A DNA stretch of 64,000 bases from Salirhabdus sp. Marseille-P4669 (lineage in GTDB: Bacteria > Bacillota > Bacilli > Bacillales > Alkalibacillaceae), in NCBI RefSeq assembly GCF_900240405.1, contig NZ_OEQK01000003.1:310001-374000 (forward strand), in the 5' to 3' direction. The number at the start of each line of letters is the position of its first letter. Position 1 is the first letter of the stretch. Positions 34,922 through 44,029 of this stretch are shown here, one piece after another. The notes under the pieces were generated by a model that saw only the letters and a list, made by a program, of their open reading frames with translations, ran no database searches and was not told the origin of the DNA. The position numbers and the translations under genes were made by a program.

Positions 34922-35925
34922 TCAATCACCCACCCTCTCTTTAGCTATATTATACACGTTTTCTAATTCATTTAAAAGTCCTTCCAAATTATCCTTTATG
35001 GCAGTTAAATTTTCATCCGCATCAGCATCTAGAACACTTGAATCTAACGCGATCAAGAAAATCCTTTTCTCATCACGAATTGTTACCATTTGTGTCATGT
35101 ACTGGCGATCTAACTTTGCATTTTCCTTTGTATGTGTAAAAGTATAAGTAGTCCCTTTCAGAATTGCACCTCTAAAAATCCCTGTACGATAATGATCAAG
35201 TAATTTCCGCAACTCCTCTTCTTTATCACCTAATACCATATTTACACCAAATTCATTTTCTAGCATTTCAAGAGAAAGGTACATTAATGAACACAAAACA
35301 GCATCTTCTTGATCTAAATCATCAATTGTTCCCTTGCATAATTGATCATAAGCCGATAATATAAAATCCACTAATAATGTACCATCACCATCCTGTTCGA
35401 ATAACTCCTTCGCTTGTCTAAACTGACGAACAATGGATGATTTACATTGATAATTATGTTGATGAATGGCGTTTATATTCTCACCCACAGTAACATCTCC
35501 GTCAATATATTTAGCGGTAAGTATCGTATTACCTCTCAAATTCTTCTCCGTAAATTGATACATCTGAATAGCAATTACATAAGGATTATTTTGTACAAAC
35601 TTACTAAACACCATAGAAATGTTATCATCTAAACGATATTTACTTAACTGACTATTAGCTTGTATTAAAATTTCCATCTCTGATGCTAGTTTCGTCTCTA
35701 GGTTATCAATTTCTTCGTTTTTACCTTTGTTATAGTTTACTGAAAGATAGATAACAAAAGCAATTCCAGCAATCAACCAAAAAATTGAGATTCTACGATC
35801 ATCTATTATAGGTTTTACCAAACTATTATATAATGCCTGGGCATTACTCGAGTTTTCAACCCATAGCTCATAATAAGCACAGAAATCGCAACAATACCGA
35901 CCCAAATAAGTTTCCTCAACATCAT
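34922..35925 (-). CDS. Membrane-anchored hypothetical protein, probable N-terminal frameshift
   Basis: A 327-residue frame runs to a TTG at 35905 but begins with an unconvincing Cys-rich stretch. Another frame opens at ATG 35925 behind GGGGGGGACG and encodes a good transmembrane start (LRKLIWVGIVAISVLIMSYG) before running out after about 40 residues. A one-base shift near 35860 would join this start to ENSSNAQALYNSLVKP, a second membrane segment (ISIFWLIAGIAFVIYLSV) and a soluble domain of about 260 residues with DEKRIFLIALDSSVLD. No family recognised. It is coupled to the two small paralogues downstream. Confidence 0.5.
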
Positions 35926-36241
35926 CGTCCCCCCCGTTTATATCAATAAATATCTAATTATTTTCCATATCTCCCCAAAAAAAAAAGAAATATTATAGTC
36001 CTCCTTAGACTTATTTAAATCGAGGACTATAACAAATTATTCTTAAAGCAGCAAAGTTTATATCCGTTGATAAAGGTACTTATGCAACTAACACGGTACA
36101 AATTCAATCATTTACTAAACTTCTTTATCCATACCTTGGACCTTGGTAACAAATGATAATAATATAACCAAAATCATTTAAAGCATTGTGGATTGCTAAG
36201 GTCATATAAGAGTTTGTTGGGTCTGCTGGTAGTATAGTTAA
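35926..36241. other. Intergenic region, no gene seen
   Basis: It contains a weak hairpin-like element (AGTCCTCCTTAGACTTATTT... with ATTTAAATCGAGGACT at 35997-36030) and otherwise degenerate AT-rich sequence, possibly the eroded N- or C-terminal parts of the DinB remnant. Confidence 0.35.
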
Positions 36242-36415
36242 CTAGTTACTGTATGAATTAACTGGTTCAAAGGAATGGATGGGAGCATTATCCATAGTGC
36301 TCATATAGTCTGATAATTGACCTGTATGAACAGATTCATGATAAGCAATACGCAATAGCATATCTCCCTACAATCGAATCTTTCTATTTTGGAGTGTTAA
36401 ATCAAAAAACAAATC
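36242..36415 (-). pseudogene. Remnant of a DinB-family four-helix protein
   Basis: On the minus strand the frame reads FFDLTLQNRKIRL, then TAG (36370-36368), then GDMLLRIAYHESVHTGQLSD and YMSTMDNAPIH before a second stop. YHESVHTGQL is the metal-binding His helix of DinB/YfiT-like proteins. The internal stop and missing N-terminal two thirds show that the gene is dead. Confidence 0.65.
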
Positions 36416-36420
36416 TATAT

Positions 36421-37035
36421 CTAATCAATAATCAACTCAATAAACGTTGCAAAATCTGAGGAATGACTCTCGGCTAGATATGTAGAAGTATAATCATTGA
36501 AAATAGCATGGATGATTTTAGATTCTCCACTGGACAATTCTACTCCGACTGCTTCTTTAAACACGTCCTCATTTTTAATTTTAAAGGAGATTGTCCCATT
36601 CTTAACATCTTCCATTGTGTGAGGTACGAAGGTAAAATGTTCATTGTTTACCGTAAAAACATATCCACCATGAGCCTCATCCAAGCTAACGGAACCAATT
36701 AATTCTAATTCGCCATTGAAAGCAATAATATACGATTGTATGTCCTCTCCCTGTTTCTCAATGTTAACGTTCTCCACTGTTAAACCGCTAACTTGGGTTC
36801 CTTCCATAACACTTCCCGGATTATATACACCTAATATTCTTGAGTCTTCTTGTTCTCCCATTTCTTCTATGGGCTTTTCCGCTTTATCCTGATATTTTTC
36901 CGTTGAAGATTGTTGTTGCACTTTTGGTTCACCTTCAAGTTCATTCCTAACTTTCTCTGATGAACTACTACTTTCCTTGCATCCTATTAATACAATGAGT
37001 ATGCTTACACACAACAACATAAAAATGCGTTTCAC
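36421..37035 (-). CDS. Lipoprotein with a low-complexity linker
   Basis: About 204 residues from a GTG at 37035 (VKRIFMLLCVSILIVLIGC) behind TGGGGGTTATTTAT; the longer frame to 37068 adds a non-signal-like extension. The lipobox ends LIGC. A Ser/Glu/Gln-rich linker (20-70) leads to a beta-rich domain with NPGSVMEGTQVSGLTVENVN and a late SSGESKIIHAIFN. Expected on the outer face of the membrane. Function unknown. Confidence 0.65.
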   Translation of the reverse strand: MKRIFMLLCVSILIVLIGCKESSSSSEKVRNELEGEPKVQQQSSTEKYQDKAEKPIEEMGEQEDSRILGVYNPGSVMEGTQVSGLTVENVNIEKQGEDIQSYIIAFNGELELIGSVSLDEAHGGYVFTVNNEHFTFVPHTMEDVKNGTISFKIKNEDVFKEAVGVELSSGESKIIHAIFNDYTSTYLAESHSSDFATFIELIID

Positions 37036-37108
37036 ATAAATAACCCCCAAAATTGAAAATGAAGTCAATAATTTATAATCAAAACACCAATAACCATGAG
37101 TAAATTAA

Positions 37109-37483
37109 TCATCTTGACATGAAGCCGATTCCTAATAAAACGATTAATAAAATTAGATTTGGTGTGCTTATAAGCAAAAGCCGAATAACCCATTTGTTTT
37201 TGCTTTGTCGATCTACTTTAGTTTCTGTATGGTAATTTGCTCTATTACGATCTCCATCCACCATGGCTCCTGATAACAAGCCTGATAGTAGCAAAGGAAT
37301 AAGTGCTGCAATCCCTATCAGTTTCAAAAATAAAACCCAGTCACCTGTCGTAGTACCAATAACGAGTGCAACAAGCGTAATAATCACACCAACACCAAGA
37401 GAATAAAGCAAAATATTTCCTCCTAATTTTGTAACATACATCATATACGAATTAGTGTGTATATTTGTTTCAATATTCAGCAA
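37109..37483 (-). CDS. Small membrane protein (DUF5316-like)
   Basis: Three hydrophobic segments and the central loop GDRNRANYHTETKVDRQSKN, which resembles DUF5316 of Bacilli, followed by a final PNLILLIVLLGIGF. The start is unclear: TTG at 37483 has a poor ribosome-binding site, and the Met pair at about residues 14-15 would give a 110-residue protein. It precedes the lipoprotein gene on the same strand. Confidence 0.6.
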   Translation of the reverse strand: MLNIETNIHTNSYMMYVTKLGGNILLYSLGVGVIITLVALVIGTTTGDWVLFLKLIGIAALIPLLLSGLLSGAMVDGDRNRANYHTETKVDRQSKNKWVIRLLLISTPNLILLIVLLGIGFMSR

Positions 37484-37634
37484 ATTCCCTTACTCATTTA
37501 CATCTTATATTTTGGTACAACAAAAGGTAACAATAAACAATGAATTTGAGTAATTTACCAAGTTTAAAAACAATCTCTATTTGCTTAAACTTAATGATAA
37601 AATCAATTTAAAAGGAGTCTAAGGAGGAAAAAAA

Positions 37635-38075
37635 ATGAACTCAAAACCCAATCTCTTACCAAGAGGTCATCACACGGTTGCGCCATACATGATTATTAAG
37701 GATGCAAACAATGCTATTGCGTTTTACAAAAAAGCATTTGGAGCAGAGGAAATGTTACGCTTAACATCCCCAGACGGAAAGGTTCGACACGCCGAAATCA
37801 AGATTGGAGATTCCATCATCATGCTTGTGGATGAGTATCCGGAGCACTCGATTATGCGAAGCCCGGTAACCCTTGGGGGAGCATCAATGCATCTTTTTCT
37901 TTATGTGGAGGATGTAGACGCCCTTTTCGCACAAGCGATTGATGCTGGAGCAAAAGAACTAATGCCTGTAGAAAATCAATCTGATGGTGATCGCCGCGGA
38001 GGAGTTACCGATCCATACGGACACATTTGGTGGATTGCAACACATATAAAGGATGTGCCGCTGACTGAAATGTGA
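37635..38075 (+). CDS. VOC family protein, PhnB-like
   Basis: 146 residues: VAPYMIIKDANNAIAFYKKAF opening, IKIGDSIIMLVDEYPEH in the centre and RRGGVTDPYGHIWWIATH at the end, the pattern of PhnB/glyoxalase-like VOC proteins. It begins behind TAAGGAGGAAAAAA. No partner genes. Substrate unknown. Confidence 0.9.
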   Translation: MNSKPNLLPRGHHTVAPYMIIKDANNAIAFYKKAFGAEEMLRLTSPDGKVRHAEIKIGDSIIMLVDEYPEHSIMRSPVTLGGASMHLFLYVEDVDALFAQAIDAGAKELMPVENQSDGDRRGGVTDPYGHIWWIATHIKDVPLTEM

Positions 38076-38225
38076 GCACGATGTATTTCACACCAATTTG
38101 CTAATCAAAAAAGTGAAAATCAAACAGTCGCACTAATAAAATCTATTTGAAGAGGACAAACAAAATTGTACTTTTTCATATAAACCGCACCATTTATCCA
38201 TCCTCCATCTTTCTACTTGCTTATC

Positions 38226-38864
38226 TTACTTTCTCACTCTCGAAATAGTCAGCCCATCTCCAATTGGCATAAGAACCGATTCTAATTGGGGATGATTCGC
38301 AACTGTTTGATTAAACCTTTTCATGAATTCCGTATGTTTTGTGGGTTCTGCTGAATCATCTGCAACAGTACCTCGCGCTAGTACGTTATCACAAACGATG
38401 AGGGCCCCATTTTGCGCTAGTTTAACACAATAGTTCAAATAGCTTTCGTAATTTTCTTTGTCAGCATCAATGAAGAAAAAGTCGAATTGCTTCTCTTCAC
38501 CTACAAGCTGTTCTAAACTTTCCAAAGCCGGTCCCACCATATAGGAAACTTGGTCACCAAAACCGGCTTTAGCTAAATTGTTATGGGCCAAGTCTGCGTA
38601 TCTCTCCACTAATTCCAGAGAGGTTAATTTCCCATCTCTACCTAATCCTCTCGCAAGGCAAATTCCACTATAGCCCCCAAGCGCCCCTATTTCAAGCACA
38701 TGTTTTGCTCCTGAAATAGATACAAGCATGGATAAAAGCTTCCCAGTTGATGGGGATACTGAAATGGAGCGCATTCCATTTTCTTTAATTGAACGAAGAA
38801 CTTCCTCTAAAATTGGATCTTGGTTATAAAATACGGAATCAATATATTTGTTTATTTCCTTCAT
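38226..38864 (-). CDS. SAM-dependent O-methyltransferase (catechol/caffeoyl-CoA type)
   Basis: 212 residues. VLEIGALGGYSGICLARGL is motif I, DFFFIDADKENYESYL carries the metal-binding Asp pair, and GALIVCDNVLARGTVAD the Asp-Asn metal site of the class. The frame extends to 38882, but AAAGGAG inside the extension fits the ATG at 38864 (MKEINKYID). It uses SAM and a divalent metal to methylate a hydroxylated small molecule. The phosphotransferase-like gene lies 30 bp upstream on the same strand; the two probably share a transcript. Confidence 0.9.
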   Translation of the reverse strand: MKEINKYIDSVFYNQDPILEEVLRSIKENGMRSISVSPSTGKLLSMLVSISGAKHVLEIGALGGYSGICLARGLGRDGKLTSLELVERYADLAHNNLAKAGFGDQVSYMVGPALESLEQLVGEEKQFDFFFIDADKENYESYLNYCVKLAQNGALIVCDNVLARGTVADDSAEPTKHTEFMKRFNQTVANHPQLESVLMPIGDGLTISRVRK

Positions 38865-38894
38865 TCCGTTCACTCCTTTCAAGCTTAATTGACT

Positions 38895-39659
38895 TTATTC
38901 CAGACTGCTATTCACAATCTCCATTAGTTGCTCCGCATTATCAGAGGATACCTGTTCCGATAACCTTGCCGCTGCTATAATGGGAGCCCACTGCATTACA
39001 TCCGACTCCAATACTCCACTCCTTTCACAATAGAGTCGTAAATATGTTTCGGCTAGTTCAGTTGAAAATTGGTAATATAGTAGATACGTTCGATAAATAT
39101 CCCCACGAATATCTCCGCTACTTGCATCAACCCAATCCAAAATAACTACACGATTATCACATTTAATCAAATTAAATAAATGAAAGTCCCCATGGCAGAG
39201 CCTTTTCTCATAGGACATGGATGTTAATTTGTTCAACAGAGATGCTTTTTGCCTCGGATTGATGCACGTTAGCGACTCAATTTGTCGGGTTAGTTTATCT
39301 TGCATTGATTCGATGCTATCTGGAATAACGCTATGTATTTTACGTTGCATATCGATAGAAAGATTTAGGTAGAATTCTAACCTTTCCTTATCACGAAAAA
39401 ACAAATCTCCTAAAGTCTCACCCTTAATATATTCCATCATAATCGCTTGTTTTCCATTTATTTTCGTAACTTCTAAAATCTTCGGTACAGGAAGTCCGCA
39501 AGAGTAGGCATATTCTTGCTTCGTTGCTTCTTTCATAGATTCCGTATTTGGTAAAGCATCGTGAAAAACTTTTACAATTTTGTTCTCCACCAAATAAATT
39601 TCCGCCGTATTCCCTGTAGCTATTGGATACCCTAAATGCACTGGATTCTCCCTCCCCAC
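38895..39659 (-). CDS. Aminoglycoside phosphotransferase-fold kinase
   Basis: 254 residues with the APH kinase fold: EIYLVENKIVKVF (ATP-binding Lys), IMMEYIKGETL hinge, LCHGDFHLFNLI (catalytic HxD...N Brenner motif) and VVILDWVDASSGD (DW metal motif). Similar proteins phosphorylate choline, homoserine or antibiotics; resistance cannot be assumed. It is on the same strand as the O-methyltransferase, 30 bp apart. Confidence 0.85.
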   Translation of the reverse strand: MGRENPVHLGYPIATGNTAEIYLVENKIVKVFHDALPNTESMKEATKQEYAYSCGLPVPKILEVTKINGKQAIMMEYIKGETLGDLFFRDKERLEFYLNLSIDMQRKIHSVIPDSIESMQDKLTRQIESLTCINPRQKASLLNKLTSMSYEKRLCHGDFHLFNLIKCDNRVVILDWVDASSGDIRGDIYRTYLLYYQFSTELAETYLRLYCERSGVLESDVMQWAPIIAAARLSEQVSSDNAEQLMEIVNSSLE

Positions 39660-39694
39660 TATTACAAACGTCCACTCACTTCAATTAATCACGA

Positions 39695-39737
39695 AAAAAT
39701 GGAGCTTTTCTCCATCTTGAAGAAAAGCTCCGTTTTG
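39695..39737 (-). terminator. Terminator after the second VOC gene
   Basis: GGAGCTTTTCT / AGAAAAGCTCC stem with T runs on the minus side (TTTTTTCG). Confidence 0.85.
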
Positions 39738-39743
39738 AAAAAG

Positions 39744-40175
39744 TTAGTAGGAAATCATTGCACCACGTTCATCAAATACTGATGATGGGTTCCAAGCAAC
39801 CTCCCACAGGTTATTTTCTGGGTCAGCAAAATATGCTGTTCTTCCTCCCCAGAAAGCATCACTTGGTTCTCTTACAATTTTCCCACCTGCTTTTCGGATT
39901 TCTTCCATAGTGTCATCTACTTCTTGAGGCTCATTTACATTAATTGCAAACGTAACACCACGATAGGTATCGGTAGCAAGACTCATATCAATTCCTGCGT
40001 CCTTTGCTAGTTCTTCGATTGGGAAAATAGAAAGCATCACACCAGCTGTTTTAAAAGATGCATAGTCATCTGAACTAAATTCTGTTTCCTCCCAACCAAG
40101 GCCTTTATAAAAGGCACGAAGCGTAGGCACATGAACTGCTCCTATTGTAATTAAACTAACACGTTGCATGACCAT
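39744..40175 (-). CDS. VOC family protein
   Basis: 143 residues: VSLITIGAVHVPTLRAFYKG opening with an early His ligand, FKTAGVMLSIFPIEEL, and FADPENNLWEVAWNPS closing with a Glu ligand. It starts with ATG behind CGGAGGATATCCAAT. Terminator directly after the stop. Function in this large family is unresolved; it is unrelated in sequence to the other VOC genes beyond the fold. Confidence 0.85.
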   Translation of the reverse strand: MVMQRVSLITIGAVHVPTLRAFYKGLGWEETEFSSDDYASFKTAGVMLSIFPIEELAKDAGIDMSLATDTYRGVTFAINVNEPQEVDDTMEEIRKAGGKIVREPSDAFWGGRTAYFADPENNLWEVAWNPSSVFDERGAMISY

Positions 40176-40255
40176 ATTGGATATCCTCCGATACGTGTAT
40201 TTTATCCATTATGTATTTCGATATCATCTGTTCGTATTCCTGCTTTAACGAGGGC

Positions 40256-40660
40256 TTAACGTATCTCCTTCAATCTCTCCCAAAAATACGTAAACTCAGG
40301 TATATAGGTTTCCGTAATGTCATAAATCAATTCATCAAACAACATTTCATTTTTATGAAGAAATAAAGGCAACTTCTTACGGTTTTCTACTTTATACCAT
40401 GTATGCGAATCGCGAATAATCCCTTCCCCTGCCAATTCCTTAACAGCTAGGTGATAATCCTCTGTAAATCTCTCTTTTGCTTCTAAGTAAGCAAACATCA
40501 CCCGATTCGCGAGATTAAATGCAATCTCAAAATAATGAATATACCCTGCCTTCTCTAGGTTGTTTTCAAATATCCGATCCTTAACATGATTTAACTCTAT
40601 GAATGCTTTATCGTAGTTATCAAAAATCTGTCTCCAGCGAATTTCGTTGTCATTCATCAT
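40256..40660 (-). CDS. HI0074-like nucleotidyltransferase substrate-binding protein (HEPN superfamily)
   Basis: 134 residues, all-helical: RWRQIFDNYDKAFIELNHVK, then FEIAFNLANRVMFAYLEAK and TYIPEFTYFWERLKEI match the HI0074 family that pairs with a small MNT nucleotidyltransferase. The canonical RxxxH-type motif is unclear (DSHTWYKVENRKKLP). No MNT nucleotidyltransferase gene is adjacent; the neighbours are a SEC-C protein and a VOC protein. Start ATG behind AAAGGAGAATAATG. Confidence 0.7.
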   Translation of the reverse strand: MMNDNEIRWRQIFDNYDKAFIELNHVKDRIFENNLEKAGYIHYFEIAFNLANRVMFAYLEAKERFTEDYHLAVKELAGEGIIRDSHTWYKVENRKKLPLFLHKNEMLFDELIYDITETYIPEFTYFWERLKEIR

Positions 40661-40691
40661 TATTCTCCTTTACCGGCCAGTTCTATGATTT

Positions 40692-41894
40692 CTATTTTCC
40701 GCAGCATTTCTTATATTTCTTTCCACTCCCGCATGGACAAGGATCATTCCGTCCAATCTTCTTACGACTAGCAAAATCGATAACATTCGAGTCCTTAGAT
40801 TCTTGTAGCTCCCGCTTCTTCCTTACCTCAATAGGTGTATATCCCTTTAACATCCACATACGTGTGTTATTATGGAGTACGGCTACTTTATCAACTAACT
40901 CTTGCAAAAATTCCATCGTTGGACTTTCAAATATAATTTGTAAAAATTCGATTCCCTCATTTAAATTTTCGCCATTCTTCACTATACAAATAAGCTCCGC
41001 TGTTATTCCATCCAGATCCTTTTGAGAAATCTCATAATAGTCATGAATGAATTCCATAAATGCTTTAACTTCAGGTGTTTTCTCGATAAAATTTGGTGCA
41101 CTCGCTTTCCGTAACTGCTGCTTCGTAAAAGGATAATAATCGATTTCATCTCGTTGTAACTGTGCATCTAGTAAAGCTCTTCCATCGTCAACATCTAAAT
41201 GAATATATCCCGCGGTTTGATTTTCAATCCATCCATAATAATCGATAGACGATGATAGAACCTGATGAAAATGGATATTATCTTCTACCTCTATCCCGTA
41301 GCGTCCAAGCAAGAGTTTTAGTTGCGTTCTAGCTAATATTCCGTAATAAAATAGCATCCCGTACGACAATTGAATCCATTCGGTATTGCGTTTTATTACT
41401 TTTTGAACATCTTGATTGTCTACCTTTAAAAAACGCTCCTGTAACTCCGTTGGCATAACAAGGACTTTACGTCCCGCGTGTATAGCAGGAAATAGTATTC
41501 CACGTTTCCAAAATGACTCCACTTTCTCTAAGGAAAACGTATCTTCTATTGGTACAACACCCTGATTATGTGCAGCCTTTTTTAGTAACCTATACCGTTC
41601 CTCGTCTAGGAGGAATAATGTATCGAATAGCTTTTCTGGTATTATCTCCGTAAGTTTCTTGATCAACTGTCCCTTGTTTAAACTGCTTAACCCTACAAGG
41701 TTTAGTTTCCTTCGAATATCATTCAAGTCATCCTTTGTTAGTCGTTCCAATCCATTCTGTAAACCAAAAGGCAAGGTTATCTCTTGCCAATATTTCTTTT
41801 CCTTATAAGCACGCATTCTTTCCTCTTCCGCTTCTAAACCTATGAAGATGTCTTCAATCGCTTCTCTTAATTCTCTATCCTGCTTATCATCCAT
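40692..41894 (-). CDS. SEC-C motif protein with Rho-N-like domain
   Basis: 400 residues. Residues about 55-95 ([20 protein letters not shown]...) resemble a Rho N-terminal/SAP-like module, the long middle part is helical, and the C-terminus [16 protein letters not shown] is a SEC-C zinc motif as in SecA. Such proteins may bind nucleic acid or the ribosome/secretion machinery; B. subtilis has similar uncharacterised proteins. It lies 31 bp upstream of the HI0074-like gene and is probably co-transcribed with it. Confidence 0.8.
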   Translation of the reverse strand: MDDKQDRELREAIEDIFIGLEAEEERMRAYKEKKYWQEITLPFGLQNGLERLTKDDLNDIRRKLNLVGLSSLNKGQLIKKLTEIIPEKLFDTLFLLDEERYRLLKKAAHNQGVVPIEDTFSLEKVESFWKRGILFPAIHAGRKVLVMPTELQERFLKVDNQDVQKVIKRNTEWIQLSYGMLFYYGILARTQLKLLLGRYGIEVEDNIHFHQVLSSSIDYYGWIENQTAGYIHLDVDDGRALLDAQLQRDEIDYYPFTKQQLRKASAPNFIEKTPEVKAFMEFIHDYYEISQKDLDGITAELICIVKNGENLNEGIEFLQIIFESPTMEFLQELVDKVAVLHNNTRMWMLKGYTPIEVRKKRELQESKDSNVIDFASRKKIGRNDPCPCGSGKKYKKCCGK

Positions 41895-41993
41895 TAGCTT
41901 TCACTTCCTTCTATTTGTATTCCGCAACAGCATTCAATCTTTATTTCTAGTATAAACAAAACCGTAATAGATAGAAACAGTAGCCAATAAAAA

Positions 41994-42019
41994 AGAACTA
42001 GCCGAAATCAACTAGTTCT
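41994..42019 (-). terminator. Terminator after the zinc-ribbon-Spo0A_C gene
   Basis: AGAACTAG / CTAGTTCT hairpin; the minus strand continues into TTTTTTATTG. Confidence 0.7.
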
Positions 42020-42138
42020 AGCAACGTGAAAGTTTGAATAGAAAAATCTATTATTGATAATAAGCTTATCAAAGTAATCGGAAAGAAACATTTGCTTCGG
42101 CCATAGAGCATATCAGAAACGGCACCATATAACACAAA

Positions 42139-42711
42139 TCACGCTTCCTCATCCATGACCTCCTCCCTATTTCGAAACGATCCAAGTTCCTCATCCATCC
42201 TAATCTTCTCTGCAATCATTGCGATAAAATCAGAGTTGTTCGGTTTTTCATTTTTCATATTGATCGCGTAACCATATAGCTTGGAGAACCCTTCCGCACT
42301 CCCCCTGCTCCATGCGACTTCGATAGAGTGCCGAATCGCACGCTCCACACGACTTGAGGTGGTATTGTATTTCTTTGCAATTGTAGGATATAACACCTTC
42401 GTGATTCCCCCAAGTAATTCCCGATCCTCATAAACCATATAAACGGCATCCTTTAGATAATTGAATCCTTTAATATGAGCTGGTACCCCAATCTCATGAA
42501 TGATGCTCGTAATTCTTACTTTTACATCGTTCGGTTTAGGTGCATTTTGTGACGTTGTGTCTATTTGTAAAGTTTTCAACAAAAGCTCTTTTAATTCCTT
42601 TACTTCTCCGCGCAGCATCCTAAGCTCCGATTGATAGTTTAAATCAAGCCCACAAATGTGGCAGAAGTTCGCTTGCTCTATTACTTTCGTTAGGCATTTT
42701 GGACAATGCAT
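42139..42711 (-). CDS. Zinc ribbon fused to a Spo0A C-terminal DNA-binding domain
   Basis: 190 residues. The N-terminus is a zinc ribbon (CPKC at 3-6, CHIC at 17-20) followed by a coiled coil ([20 protein letters not shown]). Residues about 64-175 match the Spo0A effector domain almost along its whole length: [34 protein letters not shown], the recognition helix [18 protein letters not shown] and [18 protein letters not shown]. The phosphoacceptor receiver domain of Spo0A is absent. It should bind 0A-box-like DNA without phosphorelay control. An SPase-like lipoprotein gene lies 42 bp upstream on the same strand. Confidence 0.9.
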   Translation of the reverse strand: MHCPKCLTKVIEQANFCHICGLDLNYQSELRMLRGEVKELKELLLKTLQIDTTSQNAPKPNDVKVRITSIIHEIGVPAHIKGFNYLKDAVYMVYEDRELLGGITKVLYPTIAKKYNTTSSRVERAIRHSIEVAWSRGSAEGFSKLYGYAINMKNEKPNNSDFIAMIAEKIRMDEELGSFRNREEVMDEEA

Positions 42712-42753
42712 TTTTTTCCCTCCCTAGTAAACGTATTCTATCTTTTTAAGAGA

Positions 42754-43221
42754 TTAATCATTCATAACTTTCCCCTCAATTTGATCCGAGGTTATAAACC
42801 CTAATCCGTTACGGCTATCCTTACTAATCATTGCATTATCCCCAATGACAAAATAAGAGTCCTCGGGTATGATGACTTCTCCAAAATCACTTATTTCCTC
42901 ACTTATATACTCAGCCTCGATCGGTTTCCCATCTATATAAATCTCGCCATTTTCAACGAGAATCGTCTCGTTAGGTAATCCAATTACCCTTTTCATATAA
43001 GTTGATTCCGCATTCTTAAAAACGATAATATCTCCCCGTTTTACCTCGTTTTTCTTATAGTAAGATTGGTCTACATGTAACACATCCCCGTTTTCAAATG
43101 TCGGATACATGGACTCCCCTTCCGCTTGATACCTAACTGTTTCACTTTTCCCATTGTCAGAAGCTTCCGCATTGCATCCGATTAAGAATAGAATTGTTAT
43201 AAGACAAATTAACTTTTTCAA
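42754..43221 (-). CDS. Signal peptidase I-like protease with a lipoprotein signal
   Basis: About 155 residues starting at TTG 43221 behind TTGGAGGTAC. The S26 signature GESMYPTFENGD carries the catalytic Ser, and YMKRVIGLPNE the catalytic Lys; VIGDNAMISKDSRNGLG is the final conserved box. Normal SPase I has an uncleaved N-terminal transmembrane helix; here the N-terminus LKKLICLITILFLIGCNAEA is a lipobox, predicting lipid anchoring at Cys. It would face outward like SPase I. Substrates may be special, for example the neighbouring regulon or sporulation-stage proteins; this is inference. Confidence 0.8.
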   Translation of the reverse strand: MKKLICLITILFLIGCNAEASDNGKSETVRYQAEGESMYPTFENGDVLHVDQSYYKKNEVKRGDIIVFKNAESTYMKRVIGLPNETILVENGEIYIDGKPIEAEYISEEISDFGEVIIPEDSYFVIGDNAMISKDSRNGLGFITSDQIEGKVMND

Positions 43222-43532
43222 ATCTAGTACCTCCAATAGTAGAATAGATAATGATTATTGCTAAATTTAGAGAATATTTTGCTAAAACTTTTTAAATAAT
43301 ACTAATATATCATAAGTTTTATATTTTTGAGATAACGGGAAGGATTAACTGTTCTTGGTAAACAGAAGAATGTAAAGAAAACAAAACTACTATTTTAATA
43401 AAAATAGTAGTTCAAAATGAAATCCTTTCTACATTCCAAATGGAAAAGAATTTTGGGAAAATTAACTTATATATGGTAAAATAAGTTAATTGTGTTTTTT
43501 GATCTAACAGAGATAAGGGAGAACGTTAGTTA
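43222..43532. other. Divergent intergenic region
   Basis: It holds a perfect small hairpin (ACTACTATTTT / AAAATAGTAGT at about 43386-43412) whose role is unclear since no gene ends here. Promoters for the two divergent genes should be present; TATGGTAAAATAAG at about 43473 could serve the plus-strand gene. Confidence 0.4.
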
Positions 43533-43988
43533 ATGTTTATATTGTTATCCGTGTTGAGTCCAATTATATACTTTATTTTAAAAAAGAAGAAGACAGGTTT
43601 TGTTAACCTATTAGCAGTTATTTTACTACTTTTTAACAGCGTAAATCTTCTAAAGTACATCGGATCAGGAATGGATGTTAGCCTTGAATACGCAATATGG
43701 ATAGGCTCTATTTATTTTTCTGCTGGATTTACTCTAGTAAGTTTAACTTTACTTTACATAAAAATCACACGCTTAAAAACGTATTCTATTATACTATTTA
43801 ACAATTTATTTAGTTTAGCAGCTAGCCTTTTCCTTGAATATTTAGATGCCAAATTTAAGGATTTTGATATAACGTTATTCGTTATAGACCGTTTCCTACC
43901 AACCTATTTCATTATCTTCATAATAGTTGGTCTTGTACATCTATTGTTCAGTTATAATAAGGTAAATAATAAAGAAAAGGAGCGTTGA
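43533..43988 (+). CDS. Membrane protein, unknown function
   Basis: 151 residues with four hydrophobic segments (FILLSVLSPIIYFIL, FVNLLAVILLLFNSVN, WIGSIYFSAGFTLVSLTLLY, PTYFIIFIIVGLVHLLF) and basic loops (KKKKTG). It begins behind GGGAGAACG. Its stop codon lies inside a strong terminator. No family recognised. Confidence 0.6.
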   Translation: MFILLSVLSPIIYFILKKKKTGFVNLLAVILLLFNSVNLLKYIGSGMDVSLEYAIWIGSIYFSAGFTLVSLTLLYIKITRLKTYSIILFNNLFSLAASLFLEYLDAKFKDFDITLFVIDRFLPTYFIIFIIVGLVHLLFSYNKVNNKEKER

Positions 43989-44010
43989 ATTGTTACTCAA
44001 CGCTCCTTTT
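43975..44010. terminator. Bidirectional terminator
   Basis: AAAGGAGCGTTGA / TCAACGCTCCTTTT, overlapping the stop of the plus-strand membrane protein and ending the convergent arr gene. Confidence 0.9.
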
Positions 44011-44029
44011 CTTTGTTCGCTTTTAAGGA

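Noticed and set aside
38895-39659. Aminoglycoside resistance for the APH-fold kinase
   Set aside because: The HGDFH...N and DW motifs are those of the whole kinase superfamily. Nothing in the sequence points to antibiotic binding, and the neighbour is a small-molecule methyltransferase.
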